Below are positions 48,419-57,064 of a DNA stretch of 64,000 nucleotides, piece after piece (positions within the stretch are counted from its first letter, which is position 1; each line of letters begins with the position of its first letter). The DNA comes from Mycobacterium spongiae (GTDB lineage Bacteria > Actinomycetota > Actinomycetes > Mycobacteriales > Mycobacteriaceae). The stretch covers positions 2,418,001-2,482,000 of the forward strand of contig NZ_CP046600.1 in the NCBI RefSeq assembly GCF_018278905.1, read 5' to 3'. The translations under genes were made by a program, and so were the position numbers. The notes below the pieces were generated by a model. It had not been told where the DNA came from, made no database searches, and saw only the letters and a program-made list of their open reading frames with translations.

Positions 48419-50391
48419 GCCGAGTCAATACGCAACTCGGCACAGCCAGAATCGTTGGGCAAGTGGTGCGTCGCCACTACCACGGTTCGTCCCGCGGTCA
48501 TCAGGTCGGAGGTGGGGGCCAACAGATCGCGCAGCACATCCTCGGCCTCAGCGGCCTCCAGGTGCTCGGTGGGTTCGTCGAGCAGCACGATCCTGGCGGG
48601 GGAGAGCACCGCCCGCGCGAGGAGCAGTCTTCTGCGTTGGCCCGCCGAGACCGCCTGTGCTCCTCCGGTGAGCACCGTCGACAGGCCGACGGGCAGATTG
48701 TTAAGCCATTCGCCGAGGCCCACCCGGTCCAGCGCCCTGGCCAGTTCGTCGTCTCTGCAGTCGCCCCGCGCGACAAGCAGGTTATCGCGGACTGTCGTAG
48801 CGAAGAGGTGTGCGTCCTCAGCGAAAAAGCTGACAGTGCTATGCAATTCATCGCTATCGAAGTCACTCAGGGCGACTCCGTCCAACCTCACCTGCCCGTG
48901 CAACGCCGGCAGGAGTCCCGCGAGGGTCATCAGCAACGTGGTCTTACCGCCGCCGGTGGGGCCTGTGACTGCCAGCCGGGAGCCGGGTGGTAGGTCAACC
49001 GTCACCAGGTCCGAGCGCGTCTGCCGGTGGCCCACGCATACGTCGGCGGATAGCCGCCCAGGGCCGGCGGGGAGTGAGACCGGTTGGGCGGATCCAGTGA
49101 CGCCGACGCCGTCTGGCGTGGTCAGATCGAGCAGGCGAAGCGCCGCCATCCGCGACCGAGTCAGCTGGACGGCCGCGGCCGGTAGGGGCACTGTCGCCTC
49201 GAATGCCGACAACGGCAACAGCATCAGCACGGCCAACGTGGTGGGGGCGGCCGTCGGGGCCAGGGCGATGCCGGCCGCCACGGCGCCCAGAACGCTGATC
49301 CCGATCGCAGCGGTGGGCATTGCTTGCGAGATGGCCGCGGGTCGTGCTGCCGCGTCGAGGGCGTGGCCCCAAGCAATCTGCCGCCGGTGGGCTTCGGCGA
49401 CGACATGGGGCAGAATCCCCGCAACACGCAGCTGCGGGGCGTAGTCAAGCGCCAGCATCGCCGACGTATCGCGCCCGGAGTGATGGTGCCGCGCCATCGC
49501 TTCCTGGGACGCGGCGGCCTTCGCGGCGAGAGCGGGTGCAACGACGCCGGCCAGAAATAGGCAGCTGGCTAGTATGGCGCCCGCCGAGAGCGAAATGACC
49601 GCAACTACTGCGGTCGCCGTCACCGCAAGTACCCCGGCGACGCCAATCGGTACCACAGCACGGACCAACACATTGGCCAGTTCATCCACGTCGGCACCGA
49701 CGCGGGCCACCAGTTCCCCGCTCGGCAAGCGGGCGGCAGTCGCCGCAGGGCCGCTGGCAAGCCGGCGGTAGATCTGCGTGCGGACAGTACTAGCAGCCCC
49801 GAGAGCGGTGCTATGGGTGGCCAATCGCTCGCAATAGTGCAGAACACCCCGCGAGATCGCGAACGTCCGTACCGCCACGACCGCGATGGACAAATCCAGC
49901 ACGGGCGGCATCTGCCAGGCTCGGGTGATCAGCCACGCCGACACCCCGGCCAGTGCCAGGGCACTGCTCAGCGACAGCACTCCGAGCGCGATGGCCGCCA
50001 GGAGCCGTCGCAATCGTGGACGCAACAGGGCAGCCGCGGTGAGGAGGACCCGCTCTTGGCGGCGACCTGGGGGTACCACCCGCTTGCGGGGGACTGCGCC
50101 CGGCTCCGCCGCGCTTGCGATCGCGTCGGCCATGTGGCGGCGACCTGGGGGTACCACCCGCTTGCGGGGGACTGCGCCCGGCTGCGCCGCGCTTGCGATC
50201 GCGTCGGTTGTTTGGCGGCGACCCGCTGCGCCCGGCTGCGCCGCGCTTGCGATCGCGTCGGTTGTTTGGCGGCGACCCGCTGCGCCCGGCTGCGCCGCGC
50301 TTGCGATCGCGTCGGTTGTTTGGCGGCGACCCGCTGCGCCCGGCTGCGCCGCGCTTGCGATCGCCGCAGCCGCGGGATCAGGTTGGCGCAT
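48415..50391 (-). CDS. cydC: ABC exporter subunit CydC with in-frame repeat extension
   Basis: CydC pairs with CydD in an inner-membrane ABC transporter needed for cytochrome bd assembly. From ATG 50391 the protein has about 658 residues (GTG 50403 adds four). Residues ~10-105 are repeats of AIASAAQPGAAGRRQTTD type encoded by the minisatellite. The conserved protein begins near VLLTAAALLRPRLRRLL. It has six helices, a Walker A GPTGGGKTTLL, signature VSAGQRRRLLLARA and Walker B RIVLLDEPTEHL. Whether the repeat extension is translated is uncertain, because no alternative ATG is obvious just before the conserved part. Homologues are about 90 residues shorter. It overlaps the 3' end of cydD. Confidence 0.92.
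   Translation of the reverse strand: MRQPDPAAAAIASAAQPGAAGRRQTTDAIASAAQPGAAGRRQTTDAIASAAQPGAAGRRQTTDAIASAAQPGAVPRKRVVPPGRRHMADAIASAAEPGAVPRKRVVPPGRRQERVLLTAAALLRPRLRRLLAAIALGVLSLSSALALAGVSAWLITRAWQMPPVLDLSIAVVAVRTFAISRGVLHYCERLATHSTALGAASTVRTQIYRRLASGPAATAARLPSGELVARVGADVDELANVLVRAVVPIGVAGVLAVTATAVVAVISLSAGAILASCLFLAGVVAPALAAKAAASQEAMARHHHSGRDTSAMLALDYAPQLRVAGILPHVVAEAHRRQIAWGHALDAAARPAAISQAMPTAAIGISVLGAVAAGIALAPTAAPTTLAVLMLLPLSAFEATVPLPAAAVQLTRSRMAALRLLDLTTPDGVGVTGSAQPVSLPAGPGRLSADVCVGHRQTRSDLVTVDLPPGSRLAVTGPTGGGKTTLLMTLAGLLPALHGQVRLDGVALSDFDSDELHSTVSFFAEDAHLFATTVRDNLLVARGDCRDDELARALDRVGLGEWLNNLPVGLSTVLTGGAQAVSAGQRRRLLLARAVLSPARIVLLDEPTEHLEAAEAEDVLRDLLAPTSDLMTAGRTVVVATHHLPNDSGCAELRIDSA
50058..50375 (-). 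repeat. Minisatellite at the cydD-cydC junction (78/54-bp units, five copies)
   Basis: Units start at 50058, 50136, 50214, 50268 and 50322 with GGCGGCGACC. The first two are 78 bp, the last three 54 bp, differing by an internal block containing GGGGGTACCACCCGC. The shared core ends CGCGCTTGCGATCGC. Both unit sizes are multiples of three and are read in frame as the CydC N-terminus. The sequence style is that of mycobacterial interspersed repeats (MIRU/VNTR). Confidence 0.92.
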
Positions 50392-52168
50392 GATTCGCTT
50401 CACGATCCGTCGATAATGAGGTCACCTCGACGACCCGGTCGCCAATGGCCTTGACTCGCTTGCGGTGGCCGACCACCACCACGGTCGCGCCGGTGTGGGC
50501 GCGCGCCACGATGGACCGCAATACGCGCTGCTCGGCTTCGGCATCAAGGTGGGCGGTGGGCTCATCGAGCAGCAGCACCGGAGCCCGGGATCCAAGCGCG
50601 CGGGCCAAGCCCAATCGTTGTCGCTGCCCCAGGGACAATCCGACGCCGCCGCCGCCTAGCCGGGTATCCAGACCTCCGGGCAACTCGGCCAGCACGCGAT
50701 CAAATCCGGATGCCACACAAGCTCTTTCGACATCATCCAACTCGCCGAGCAGAATCAGGTTGTCATAGACGGTTCCGGGGACCAACACCGGACGTTGCGG
50801 CAGCCAGGACAATTGGCGCCACCACGCGGCAGGCTCCAAGTCGCCGACATCGACCCCGTCCACGGTGATTCGGCCTACCGACGGGACGGTGAGGCCGGCG
50901 ATCGCGTGCAGCGCGGTACTTTTGCCCGCGCCGTTTGGCCCGGTCAGCACCGTTACCTGTCCGGGTTGGATCTCCGCCGTCAGATCATTCGGGGCTCGGC
51001 CGTCTCGGCCGGCGACACCGAGTTGCTCCAGGCGAATCGTCGCACCGCGCGCGGCTACGGTCTGTAGCGGAGCCCGCTGACTGGGTGGGGCGGCAATCGG
51101 CTCGCCGACAAGCTCAAACGCCTTGTCCGCCGCAGCTTTGCCGTCCTGTGCGGCATGGAATTCCACTCCTATGCGCCGCATGGGCCAGTACACATCCGGC
51201 GCAAGAAGTAAGACTGTCAAACCAACAGTGAGGCTCATTTCGCCGAACACCAGCCGAAGACCGATGCCAACCGCGATCAGAGCGACACTGAGGCTGGCGA
51301 GCAGTTCAAGGACCAGCGCCGACAGGAACGCGATTCGCAGCGACGCCATCGCCGACCGCCGATGCGCGGCAGCCAATTCCGTGATCCGCCGCTCCGGGCC
51401 GGCTGCGCGGCCAACCGCCCGTAGGGTGGGGATACCGGCGATCAAATCCAGCACGCGCGCCTGCAGAGTAGTCATCGCGGTCAGCGCGGCCGCTGAGCGT
51501 TCCGCCGTCGCCAGCCCGATCAACACCATGAAGATCGGTATGAGCGGCAGCGTAATCAGCACAATCGCCGTCGATTTCAGGTCGTACGCGGCGATCACGA
51601 CGACGGTGCCCGGGGTGAGGATGGCGGCGAGCAGCAGTGCCGGCAGGTACCCGGTGAAGTAGGGCCGCAAGCTGTCAAGGCCACGGGTGACCAGCACCGC
51701 AGCCGCATCGCGCTGTTGTGCAAGTTCGTTGGGCGGGCGGCCGGTCACCGCGGTCAGCACCTGACCGGACAGATCCGCGATCACCGCGCTGGCCCCGCGT
51801 TGGCCTAGTCGTGCTTGCAGCCAATGCGTCACTGCGCGCAGCCCCCAAAGAGCCCCCAGCATGGACAGCGGTCTCAGCCAGTAGTCCAGGTTGGATATCG
51901 CGGGGTTTGCGGGATCGCTGACGACGTGAGCGACGATGCCTGCGAGCACAATTGCCGAGCCGATCGCGCAGCCGGCAATCACGAGTCCGCTTGCCACCGC
52001 CGAGATCAGGTAGCCGCGGACCGCGGTCGACGCTCGCCACAGTCGGGGATCGATGGGCCCCCGCGCTCTCGAACCTGGTGGTGTGTCGGTCGCGCTCAGG
52101 ATGTGCGCCTCGCCAAGCCGATCGGCGGCGGTATCCGCTCGGCTGAAATGCGTTGCCGGAAAACCCAA
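50378..52168 (-). CDS. cydD: ABC exporter subunit CydD
   Basis: CydD is the partner of CydC. The protein has about 590 residues. The conserved part begins near DPRLWRASTAVRGYLISAV, just after the cydB stop. No in-frame ATG or GTG exists there; the TTG at 52168 (inside cydB) is the nearest conventional start, so the 5' end is tentative. It has six helices in the first 330 residues, a Walker A GPNGAGKSTALHAI, the Q-loop LPQRP, signature LSLGQRQRLGLARA and Walker B PVLLLDEPTAHLDAE. A long upstream frame through cydB is a shadow. It is the third gene of cydABDC. Confidence 0.92.
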   Translation of the reverse strand: MGFPATHFSRADTAADRLGEAHILSATDTPPGSRARGPIDPRLWRASTAVRGYLISAVASGLVIAGCAIGSAIVLAGIVAHVVSDPANPAISNLDYWLRPLSMLGALWGLRAVTHWLQARLGQRGASAVIADLSGQVLTAVTGRPPNELAQQRDAAAVLVTRGLDSLRPYFTGYLPALLLAAILTPGTVVVIAAYDLKSTAIVLITLPLIPIFMVLIGLATAERSAAALTAMTTLQARVLDLIAGIPTLRAVGRAAGPERRITELAAAHRRSAMASLRIAFLSALVLELLASLSVALIAVGIGLRLVFGEMSLTVGLTVLLLAPDVYWPMRRIGVEFHAAQDGKAAADKAFELVGEPIAAPPSQRAPLQTVAARGATIRLEQLGVAGRDGRAPNDLTAEIQPGQVTVLTGPNGAGKSTALHAIAGLTVPSVGRITVDGVDVGDLEPAAWWRQLSWLPQRPVLVPGTVYDNLILLGELDDVERACVASGFDRVLAELPGGLDTRLGGGGVGLSLGQRQRLGLARALGSRAPVLLLDEPTAHLDAEAEQRVLRSIVARAHTGATVVVVGHRKRVKAIGDRVVEVTSLSTDREANHAPT

Positions 52169-53136
52169 TACGTCCACGCCTGGTAAACCACCGTCAGGGG
52201 AGCGAAGATCGCGGTCACCCACGTCATGATCTTGAGGGTGTACGCGGTCGACGACGCGTTGTAGATCGTCACATTCCATTGGCTGCCCAGCGTCGACGGC
52301 AGCAGGTTCGGGTAGAGCACGCCGAACAACAGCACCACCACCGTCGTAACAACCACCACAGTGCACACGAAGGCCCAACCATCGGATGCTCGCCGCCACA
52401 CCAGGAGGACCGCGGCCAGCTGTGCGACCACCGCCAACCCCAGAACCGCTGCGGTCCAATCCTTGCCGTGTGCCAGTTGGGTCCAGACTCCGAACCCCGC
52501 AACCAATCCCGTCACGGGAAGCGATAGCCATCGGGCCACGCGGTAGGCGTCGTCCCGGATCGGGCCGGCGGTCTTCAGCGCGACGAACACCGCGCCGTAG
52601 AACAAGAACAGGCCGGCCGTCGCCAGCCCGCCCAGCAAGGTGTAGGCGTTGAGCACATCGCCGATCGACAGGTGGATCTGGCCGTTGGCGTCCACCGGCA
52701 GGCCGCGGACCAGAATCGCGAACGCCACCCCCCACAACACTGCCGGCAACCAGGACCCGGCGGCGATACCGAAATCGGCCAGGGCTCGCCACTTCGGGTC
52801 GTCGACCTTGCCGCGCCATTCGATGGCTACGGCGCGCACAATCATCCCGAACAAGATCACCAGCAGCGGCAGATACAGGGTGGAGAAAACGATCGCGTAC
52901 CAGCCGGGAAATGCGGCGAACATGGCGGCACCCGCGGTGATCAGCCAGACCTCGTTGCCATCCCAGACCGGACCGATGGTGTTCAGCGCGGTTCGCCGGC
53001 GGTTTTCCGGATCGCCGGCGCCGAGGCGAGCGAACGGCTCCATCAACATCCCCACGCCGAAGTCGAAACCCTCGAGGATGAAGAAGCCGACAAAAAGCGC
53101 AGCGATGACGCCGAACCACAACTCTGCCAGTTCCAC
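52096..53136 (-). CDS. cydB: Cytochrome bd oxidase subunit II CydB
   Basis: CydB is the second membrane subunit of the bd-type quinol oxidase, used at low oxygen and under respiratory stress. The 346-residue protein has about eight helices. Conserved parts are LWFGVIAALFVGFFILEGFDFGVGML at the start, GPVWDGNEVWLITAGAAMFAAFP near 56, FGIAAGSWLPAVLWG near 126 and a C-terminal LKIMTWVTAIFAPLTVVYQAWTYWVF. Length equals the usual mycobacterial form. It is 43 bp downstream of cydA and overlapped by cydD. Confidence 0.96.
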   Translation of the reverse strand: MELAELWFGVIAALFVGFFILEGFDFGVGMLMEPFARLGAGDPENRRRTALNTIGPVWDGNEVWLITAGAAMFAAFPGWYAIVFSTLYLPLLVILFGMIVRAVAIEWRGKVDDPKWRALADFGIAAGSWLPAVLWGVAFAILVRGLPVDANGQIHLSIGDVLNAYTLLGGLATAGLFLFYGAVFVALKTAGPIRDDAYRVARWLSLPVTGLVAGFGVWTQLAHGKDWTAAVLGLAVVAQLAAVLLVWRRASDGWAFVCTVVVVTTVVVLLFGVLYPNLLPSTLGSQWNVTIYNASSTAYTLKIMTWVTAIFAPLTVVYQAWTYWVFRQRISAERIPPPIGLARRTS

Positions 53137-53179
53137 CGGTCAACTCCTTTCCGGGTGCTGCTGCGGCATGGCAAGCAGG

Positions 53180-54652
53180 TCAATAGGCAAAAGACAGCGG
53201 CGCCACTTCGTCGTCGCTGGACGCGACCGCGGCAGCGGGTTCCGCGTCATGTTCCAGCGGCCCTTCGACGATGTAGCGCTTGAGCAACCAGAACCAGATC
53301 ACGGCGAGCACCGCGTAGACCACGGTGAACGTCACCAAGGATGCGAGGACCATGCCGGGAGCGTGGCCTGAGACGCCCTCTCTGACGGTGAGTCGAACCA
53401 GCTGATCGCCGGTCGGGTTGGGAACCACGACCCACGGCTGGCGTCCCATCTCGGTAAACACCCACCCGGCAATGTTGGCCAGGAACGGCGCCGGAACGGT
53501 CAGCAGCGCCAGCCCGGAGAACCACCGTTGATTGGGGATGCGGCCGCCACGAGTGAGCCACAACGCAACGAGGGCGAACAGCACCGGGATTGCCAGCAGC
53601 CCGATCATGGCGCGAAACGACCAGTAGGTGACGAACAGGTTGGGCCGGTAATCGTTGGGGCCGTAACGTTGTTCGTAATCCCGCTGCAGATCGCGGACAC
53701 CCTGCAGCGTGACGTCGTTGATTCGGCCTTCGGCGAGGAACGGCAGCACATAGGGAACATCGATGACCCGGGTGAGGCCGTCGCAGTTGTTCTGTCTGCC
53801 GACGGTCAGGATAGAGAAGTCAGGATCAGTCTCGGTGTCGCACAACGATTCCGCCGACGCCATTTTCATCGGTTGCTGCTGGAACATCAGCTTGCCTTGG
53901 TGGTCGCCGGTGAAGAACAAGCCGACCGTTGCCAGCAGCGCGACCCAGCATCCCAGGATAGTTGCGGGGCGATACATGGTGCGCGGATCGGATTCGGTAC
54001 CGGGGGTGGCGGTTGCCGGATTGCGGGAACGGACCAGCCACCAGGCGCTGATCGCGGCCACGAACGTCCCCGCGGTCAGCAACGAACCGGCCACCGTGTG
54101 CGAGAACGCCGCTAGTGCGGTGTTGTTGGTGAGCAACGCGACGATGCTGCTCAACTCGGCGCGCCGGGTCTCGGGGTTGTAGTGCGCGCCGACCGGGTGC
54201 TGCATGAACGAGTTCGCCGCAATGATGAAGAACGCGGATACGTTGACCGCGATCGCGACGATCCAGATGCACGCCAGGTGCACCAGCCGGGGTAGCCGGC
54301 TCCAACCGAAGATCCATAGCCCAATAAAGGTGGATTCGAAGAAGAAGGCGGCCAACCCCTCCATCGCCAAGGGCGCGCCGAAAATGTCGCCGACGAACCG
54401 CGAGTACTCGCTCCAGTTCATGCCGAACTGGAACTCCTGCACGATCCCGGTCGCCACCCCAATGGCGAAGTTGATCAGGAACAACTTGCCGAAAAACTTG
54501 GTAAGGCGGTACCAGGCCGTATTACCTGTGGCTACCCACACCGTCTGCATGATGGCCACCAGGGGAGCCAGACCGATGGTGAGGGGAACGAAGATGAAGT
54601 GGTAGGCGGTGGTGATACCGAACTGCCACCGTGAAATGTCGACGACATTCAT
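53180..54652 (-). CDS. cydA: Cytochrome bd oxidase subunit I CydA
   Basis: CydA carries hemes b558, b595 and d and the quinol site. The 490-residue protein has the heme ligand His18 in ITTAYHFIFVPLTIG, the Glu-containing helix NWSEYSRFVGDIFGAPLAMEGL, MQHPVGAHYN, RAMIGLLAIP and FTEMGRQPWVVVPNPTGDQLVRLT, the Q-loop/heme region with the conserved GRQPW. The short Q-loop form is expected in actinobacteria. GGGAG lies upstream of ATG 54652. It is the first gene of cydA-cydB-cydD-cydC. Two spaced palindromic elements lie 50-83 bp upstream. Confidence 0.96.
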   Translation of the reverse strand: MNVVDISRWQFGITTAYHFIFVPLTIGLAPLVAIMQTVWVATGNTAWYRLTKFFGKLFLINFAIGVATGIVQEFQFGMNWSEYSRFVGDIFGAPLAMEGLAAFFFESTFIGLWIFGWSRLPRLVHLACIWIVAIAVNVSAFFIIAANSFMQHPVGAHYNPETRRAELSSIVALLTNNTALAAFSHTVAGSLLTAGTFVAAISAWWLVRSRNPATATPGTESDPRTMYRPATILGCWVALLATVGLFFTGDHQGKLMFQQQPMKMASAESLCDTETDPDFSILTVGRQNNCDGLTRVIDVPYVLPFLAEGRINDVTLQGVRDLQRDYEQRYGPNDYRPNLFVTYWSFRAMIGLLAIPVLFALVALWLTRGGRIPNQRWFSGLALLTVPAPFLANIAGWVFTEMGRQPWVVVPNPTGDQLVRLTVREGVSGHAPGMVLASLVTFTVVYAVLAVIWFWLLKRYIVEGPLEHDAEPAAAVASSDDEVAPLSFAY

Positions 54653-54701
54653 CGGTCATCTCCCGAGACTGCGGGGCACTGCGCGGGACTGCTGCTTTTA
54701 C

Positions 54702-54735
54702 GACGTAACTACGACTTGTAGGACGTAATTACGAC
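54702..54735 (-). promoter_or_regulatory. Paired palindromic sites upstream of cydA
   Basis: GACGTAACTACGAC (54702-54715) and GACGTAATTACGAC (54722-54735) are 14-bp direct repeats with one mismatch, placed exactly 20 bp apart. Each centres on the palindrome CGTAATTACG (perfect in the second copy). Two sites on one face of the helix, 50-83 bp before cydA, suggest an operator for the cyd operon. The regulator is not known. Confidence 0.6.
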
Positions 54736-54820
54736 GAAGTGTAGTAGCCGCAGGCGCGCTGTGCCAGTGCTGTCACGTGGGGCGTGCCATTACTCCCTTT
54801 CGCGTATCCCCTTCGCGCCC

Positions 54821-55426
54821 TCAGCGGCCCAGTGCTTGCGACGCCTTGCGGATGCCGAATGACGACGCGATCTCGCATGCGCCGATCACCACGAGCCAGA
54901 CCCCGACGACCAGGGCCAGAATCCAGATGGACTCGAACGGTGATGCCATCACCACGACGCCGGCGATGAGGCTGATCACACCGATGAAGATCGACCACCC
55001 GCGACCGGGCAGTGTCGGATCGTTGACCGCGGAGATCGTTGTTGCAACGCCGCGGAAGATGAACCCGATGCCGATCCAGATGGCCAGCAACAGGACGGCG
55101 TCACCAAAATGCCGGAAAGCCAACACGGCCAGGATCAGCGCTGCCGCGCCACTGATGAACAGCAGAATCCGACTGCCGGCCGAAACTTCCAGACTGAACG
55201 CGAACATGACCTGGGAGATACCGGCAATCAGCAGATAGACGCCGAAGGCTATGGCCGCAACCAAGATGGATATTCCCGGCCAGGCCAGCACCAGGACACC
55301 CAGAATCACCGAGAAAATTCCCGATATCAGCGTTGATTTCCACAGATGCGGCAACAAGCTTGGCGGGGGCGGCACAGGGCTCGAGGTGGGGCTCGGTGCG
55401 GGGCTTGGTGCTGGGCTCTGTTCCAT
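54821..55426 (-). CDS. HdeD/DUF308 family membrane protein
   Basis: The 201-residue protein (Rv1624c position) starts MEQSPAPSPAPSP with a Pro/Ser-rich cytoplasmic segment of ~30 residues. Six hydrophobic helices follow in three pairs, each with the DUF308 pattern: GIFSVILGVLVLAWPGIS, then GIGFIFRGVATTISA, and GVISLIAGVVVMASPFESI. HdeD of E. coli is linked to acid resistance; the mycobacterial role is unknown. It ends about 86 bp before the cydA palindromes in the same direction, so read-through into cydA is possible. Confidence 0.88.
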   Translation of the reverse strand: MEQSPAPSPAPSPTSSPVPPPPSLLPHLWKSTLISGIFSVILGVLVLAWPGISILVAAIAFGVYLLIAGISQVMFAFSLEVSAGSRILLFISGAAALILAVLAFRHFGDAVLLLAIWIGIGFIFRGVATTISAVNDPTLPGRGWSIFIGVISLIAGVVVMASPFESIWILALVVGVWLVVIGACEIASSFGIRKASQALGR

Positions 55427-55495
55427 GGCCGCAGTGTTACACACCCGCCGGTTCCGGCATAGTTCCGGGGGTGGTCGTGTCCGGTGTGTCGGCGC

Positions 55496-56824
55496 TCAGA
55501 CGCGCGCCGTGTGTGGCTGCGCTGCGGCTGGGGTCTCGGAATCATCGGCCGCCTTGCGGCCCAGCAGATACCAGGTCCGCATCACGCCCTTGCCCTTGAC
55601 ATTGATATGGCCGCGCTCGCGCAGCACGAAGTCGTCCTTCAGGCGTTCGTAGACGTCATCGGGAACCTGGATCTGCCCGACCGAGTCCGTGGACTCCATC
55701 CGCGAGGCGACGTTGACCGCGTCTCCCCACACGTCGTAGAAGAACCGGCGCGAACCGACGACGCCCGCGACGACCGGGCCTGCGGCCAAGCCCACCCGCA
55801 AGGGCACCGAGCGCCCATGGGGATCCTTGAGTTCGGCCGCCGCGCCCACCATGTCGAGCGCAAAGTCGGCCAGGTTCTCAACGTGGTCCGGACGCGGACG
55901 TGGCACCCCACTGACCACCATGTACGAGTCGCCGCTGACCTTGATCTTCTCCAGCCCGTGGCTATCCACCAGCTCGTCGAAGGCGCTGTAGAGGCGATCC
56001 AGGAGTCGCACCAAATCGGCGGGGGTGGTGCTGCTGGCTCGCTCGGTGAAGCCGACGATATCGGCAAACAGCACCGAGGCATCGTCGTACTTGTCCGCGA
56101 TGATCGGGTGGTCAGGATCTTTCAGTCGCTCCGCGACGCTGGCCGGCAACATATTGGCCAGCAGGGCCTCGGAGCGCTCGTGCTCGGCTTCCATGGCCGC
56201 CTCGGCGCGGGCGGTGTCGCGCAGCGCGTACCACACGGTCGCCACCACAATCACGCACGCGGAGACGGTGGTGAGGACGAAACTGGCCGACACCACTCCG
56301 GGGGGCTGCAGGCCAGTGTCGCGGGGGACGAGGAACTCCAGCGCGATCACCAGCCCGGCGGCGACGCCCGCCAGTCCCGCTGCCAACGCAATGTGCTCCA
56401 CGCCCACCAGCAGCACTACCAGACACGCTCCCACTAGGAAGAAGAGCTGGGCACCCGCACCGGTGCCGGCGGTCCAACCAATCGTGAAGATCGACACATA
56501 CGCCGCGCTGATAAACGTGAGCGGCGCGACGAGTTCGCCGAAGCGGTGGAGGAGCGGGACAGTCATGAAGATCGTCGCCGTGACGAAGTTGATCAGCAGA
56601 ATCTGCCAAACCCCGGTTGCGGCGAGGAGTTGCACGACTACGAAGCTGCCGTTCACCATCACCGAAAGCCAGGCTGTGATGCTGAGCACGCGCTGTCGTC
56701 GCGCGATGCGCTCGGCATAAAGCTGGTTGGGTGCACGCGTGTGCGAGCGCACCGCCGCAACACAGTCGGGGCGTCGCGCCGCGCTCTCCGCCGCTGGTGG
56801 GGCGCCGCATTTCTTAGCCGCCAC
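55496..56824 (-). CDS. cya: Membrane class IIIa adenylyl cyclase Cya
   Basis: The enzyme makes cAMP from ATP as a homodimer. The 442-residue protein (Rv1625c orthologue) has six N-terminal helices (about 46-195), a short helix linker, and one cyclase homology domain (about 245-420). Metal Asp255 lies in FADIVGFT and Asp299 in GDSYMVV. The adenine-binding Lys295 and Asp364, and the transition-state Asn371/Arg375 in WGDAVNVASRM, are all present and offset by one from M. tuberculosis numbering. The GTG at 56824 has TAGGCT (56831-56836, minus strand) six bases upstream, so it is probably leaderless. Confidence 0.96.
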   Translation of the reverse strand: MAAKKCGAPPAAESAARRPDCVAAVRSHTRAPNQLYAERIARRQRVLSITAWLSVMVNGSFVVVQLLAATGVWQILLINFVTATIFMTVPLLHRFGELVAPLTFISAAYVSIFTIGWTAGTGAGAQLFFLVGACLVVLLVGVEHIALAAGLAGVAAGLVIALEFLVPRDTGLQPPGVVSASFVLTTVSACVIVVATVWYALRDTARAEAAMEAEHERSEALLANMLPASVAERLKDPDHPIIADKYDDASVLFADIVGFTERASSTTPADLVRLLDRLYSAFDELVDSHGLEKIKVSGDSYMVVSGVPRPRPDHVENLADFALDMVGAAAELKDPHGRSVPLRVGLAAGPVVAGVVGSRRFFYDVWGDAVNVASRMESTDSVGQIQVPDDVYERLKDDFVLRERGHINVKGKGVMRTWYLLGRKAADDSETPAAAQPHTARV

Positions 56825-56830
56825 GTTAGC

Positions 56831-56836
56831 AGCCTA
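56831..56836 (-). promoter_or_regulatory. Predicted -10 element of cya
   Basis: On the minus strand TAGGCT is followed by GCTAAC and then the GTG start. This is the leaderless geometry. Confidence 0.45.
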
Positions 56837-56889
56837 ACTGTATAGCTCGGCGTTTACCGATTCGAGCAATCTCGCGCCGCGTCGCTCGG

Positions 56890-56963
56890 TGCCCTCGGTG
56901 GGATTCGAACCCACACTGGACGGGTTTTGAGTCCGTTTCCTCTGCCAGTTGGGATACGAGGGC
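56890..56963 (-). tRNA. tRNA-Leu (CAA), 74 nt, short variable loop
   Basis: The acceptor stem GCCCTCG/CGAGGGC pairs perfectly. D arm is TCC..GGA with AACTGGCA, and the anticodon loop is CTCAAAA with anticodon CAA (reads UUG, Leu). T arm is GTGGG TTCGAAT CCCAC, discriminator A, and no encoded CCA. The length is 74 nt, with a variable loop of about five bases rather than the long arm normal for bacterial tRNA-Leu. The anticodon stem has one A-C mismatch next to the loop. Position between cya and the PdtaR gene is as in other mycobacteria, as remembered. Confidence 0.88.
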
Positions 56964-57064
56964 TTCGTCGGAGCCGTTCCGGCCTCCCACCTTAGAGCAG
57001 CGGTCTAACGACTCACCGCCCCCCAAGGTTCCCGAGCGACACCGCTCACGACACAATGTCGATC

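Noticed and set aside
50058..50375. CRISPR array
   Set aside because: The units are contiguous, without unique spacers, and lie inside coding sequence. No cas gene is present.
49813..50454. Repeat-containing ORF opposite cydC (213 codons)
   Set aside because: It is a by-product of the minisatellite; the cydC frame on the other strand continues into conserved ABC-exporter sequence.
52170..53143. Upstream extension of the cydD frame to 53143
   Set aside because: It reads through cydB in a shifted phase and gives an Arg/Gly-rich sequence with no resemblance to CydD.
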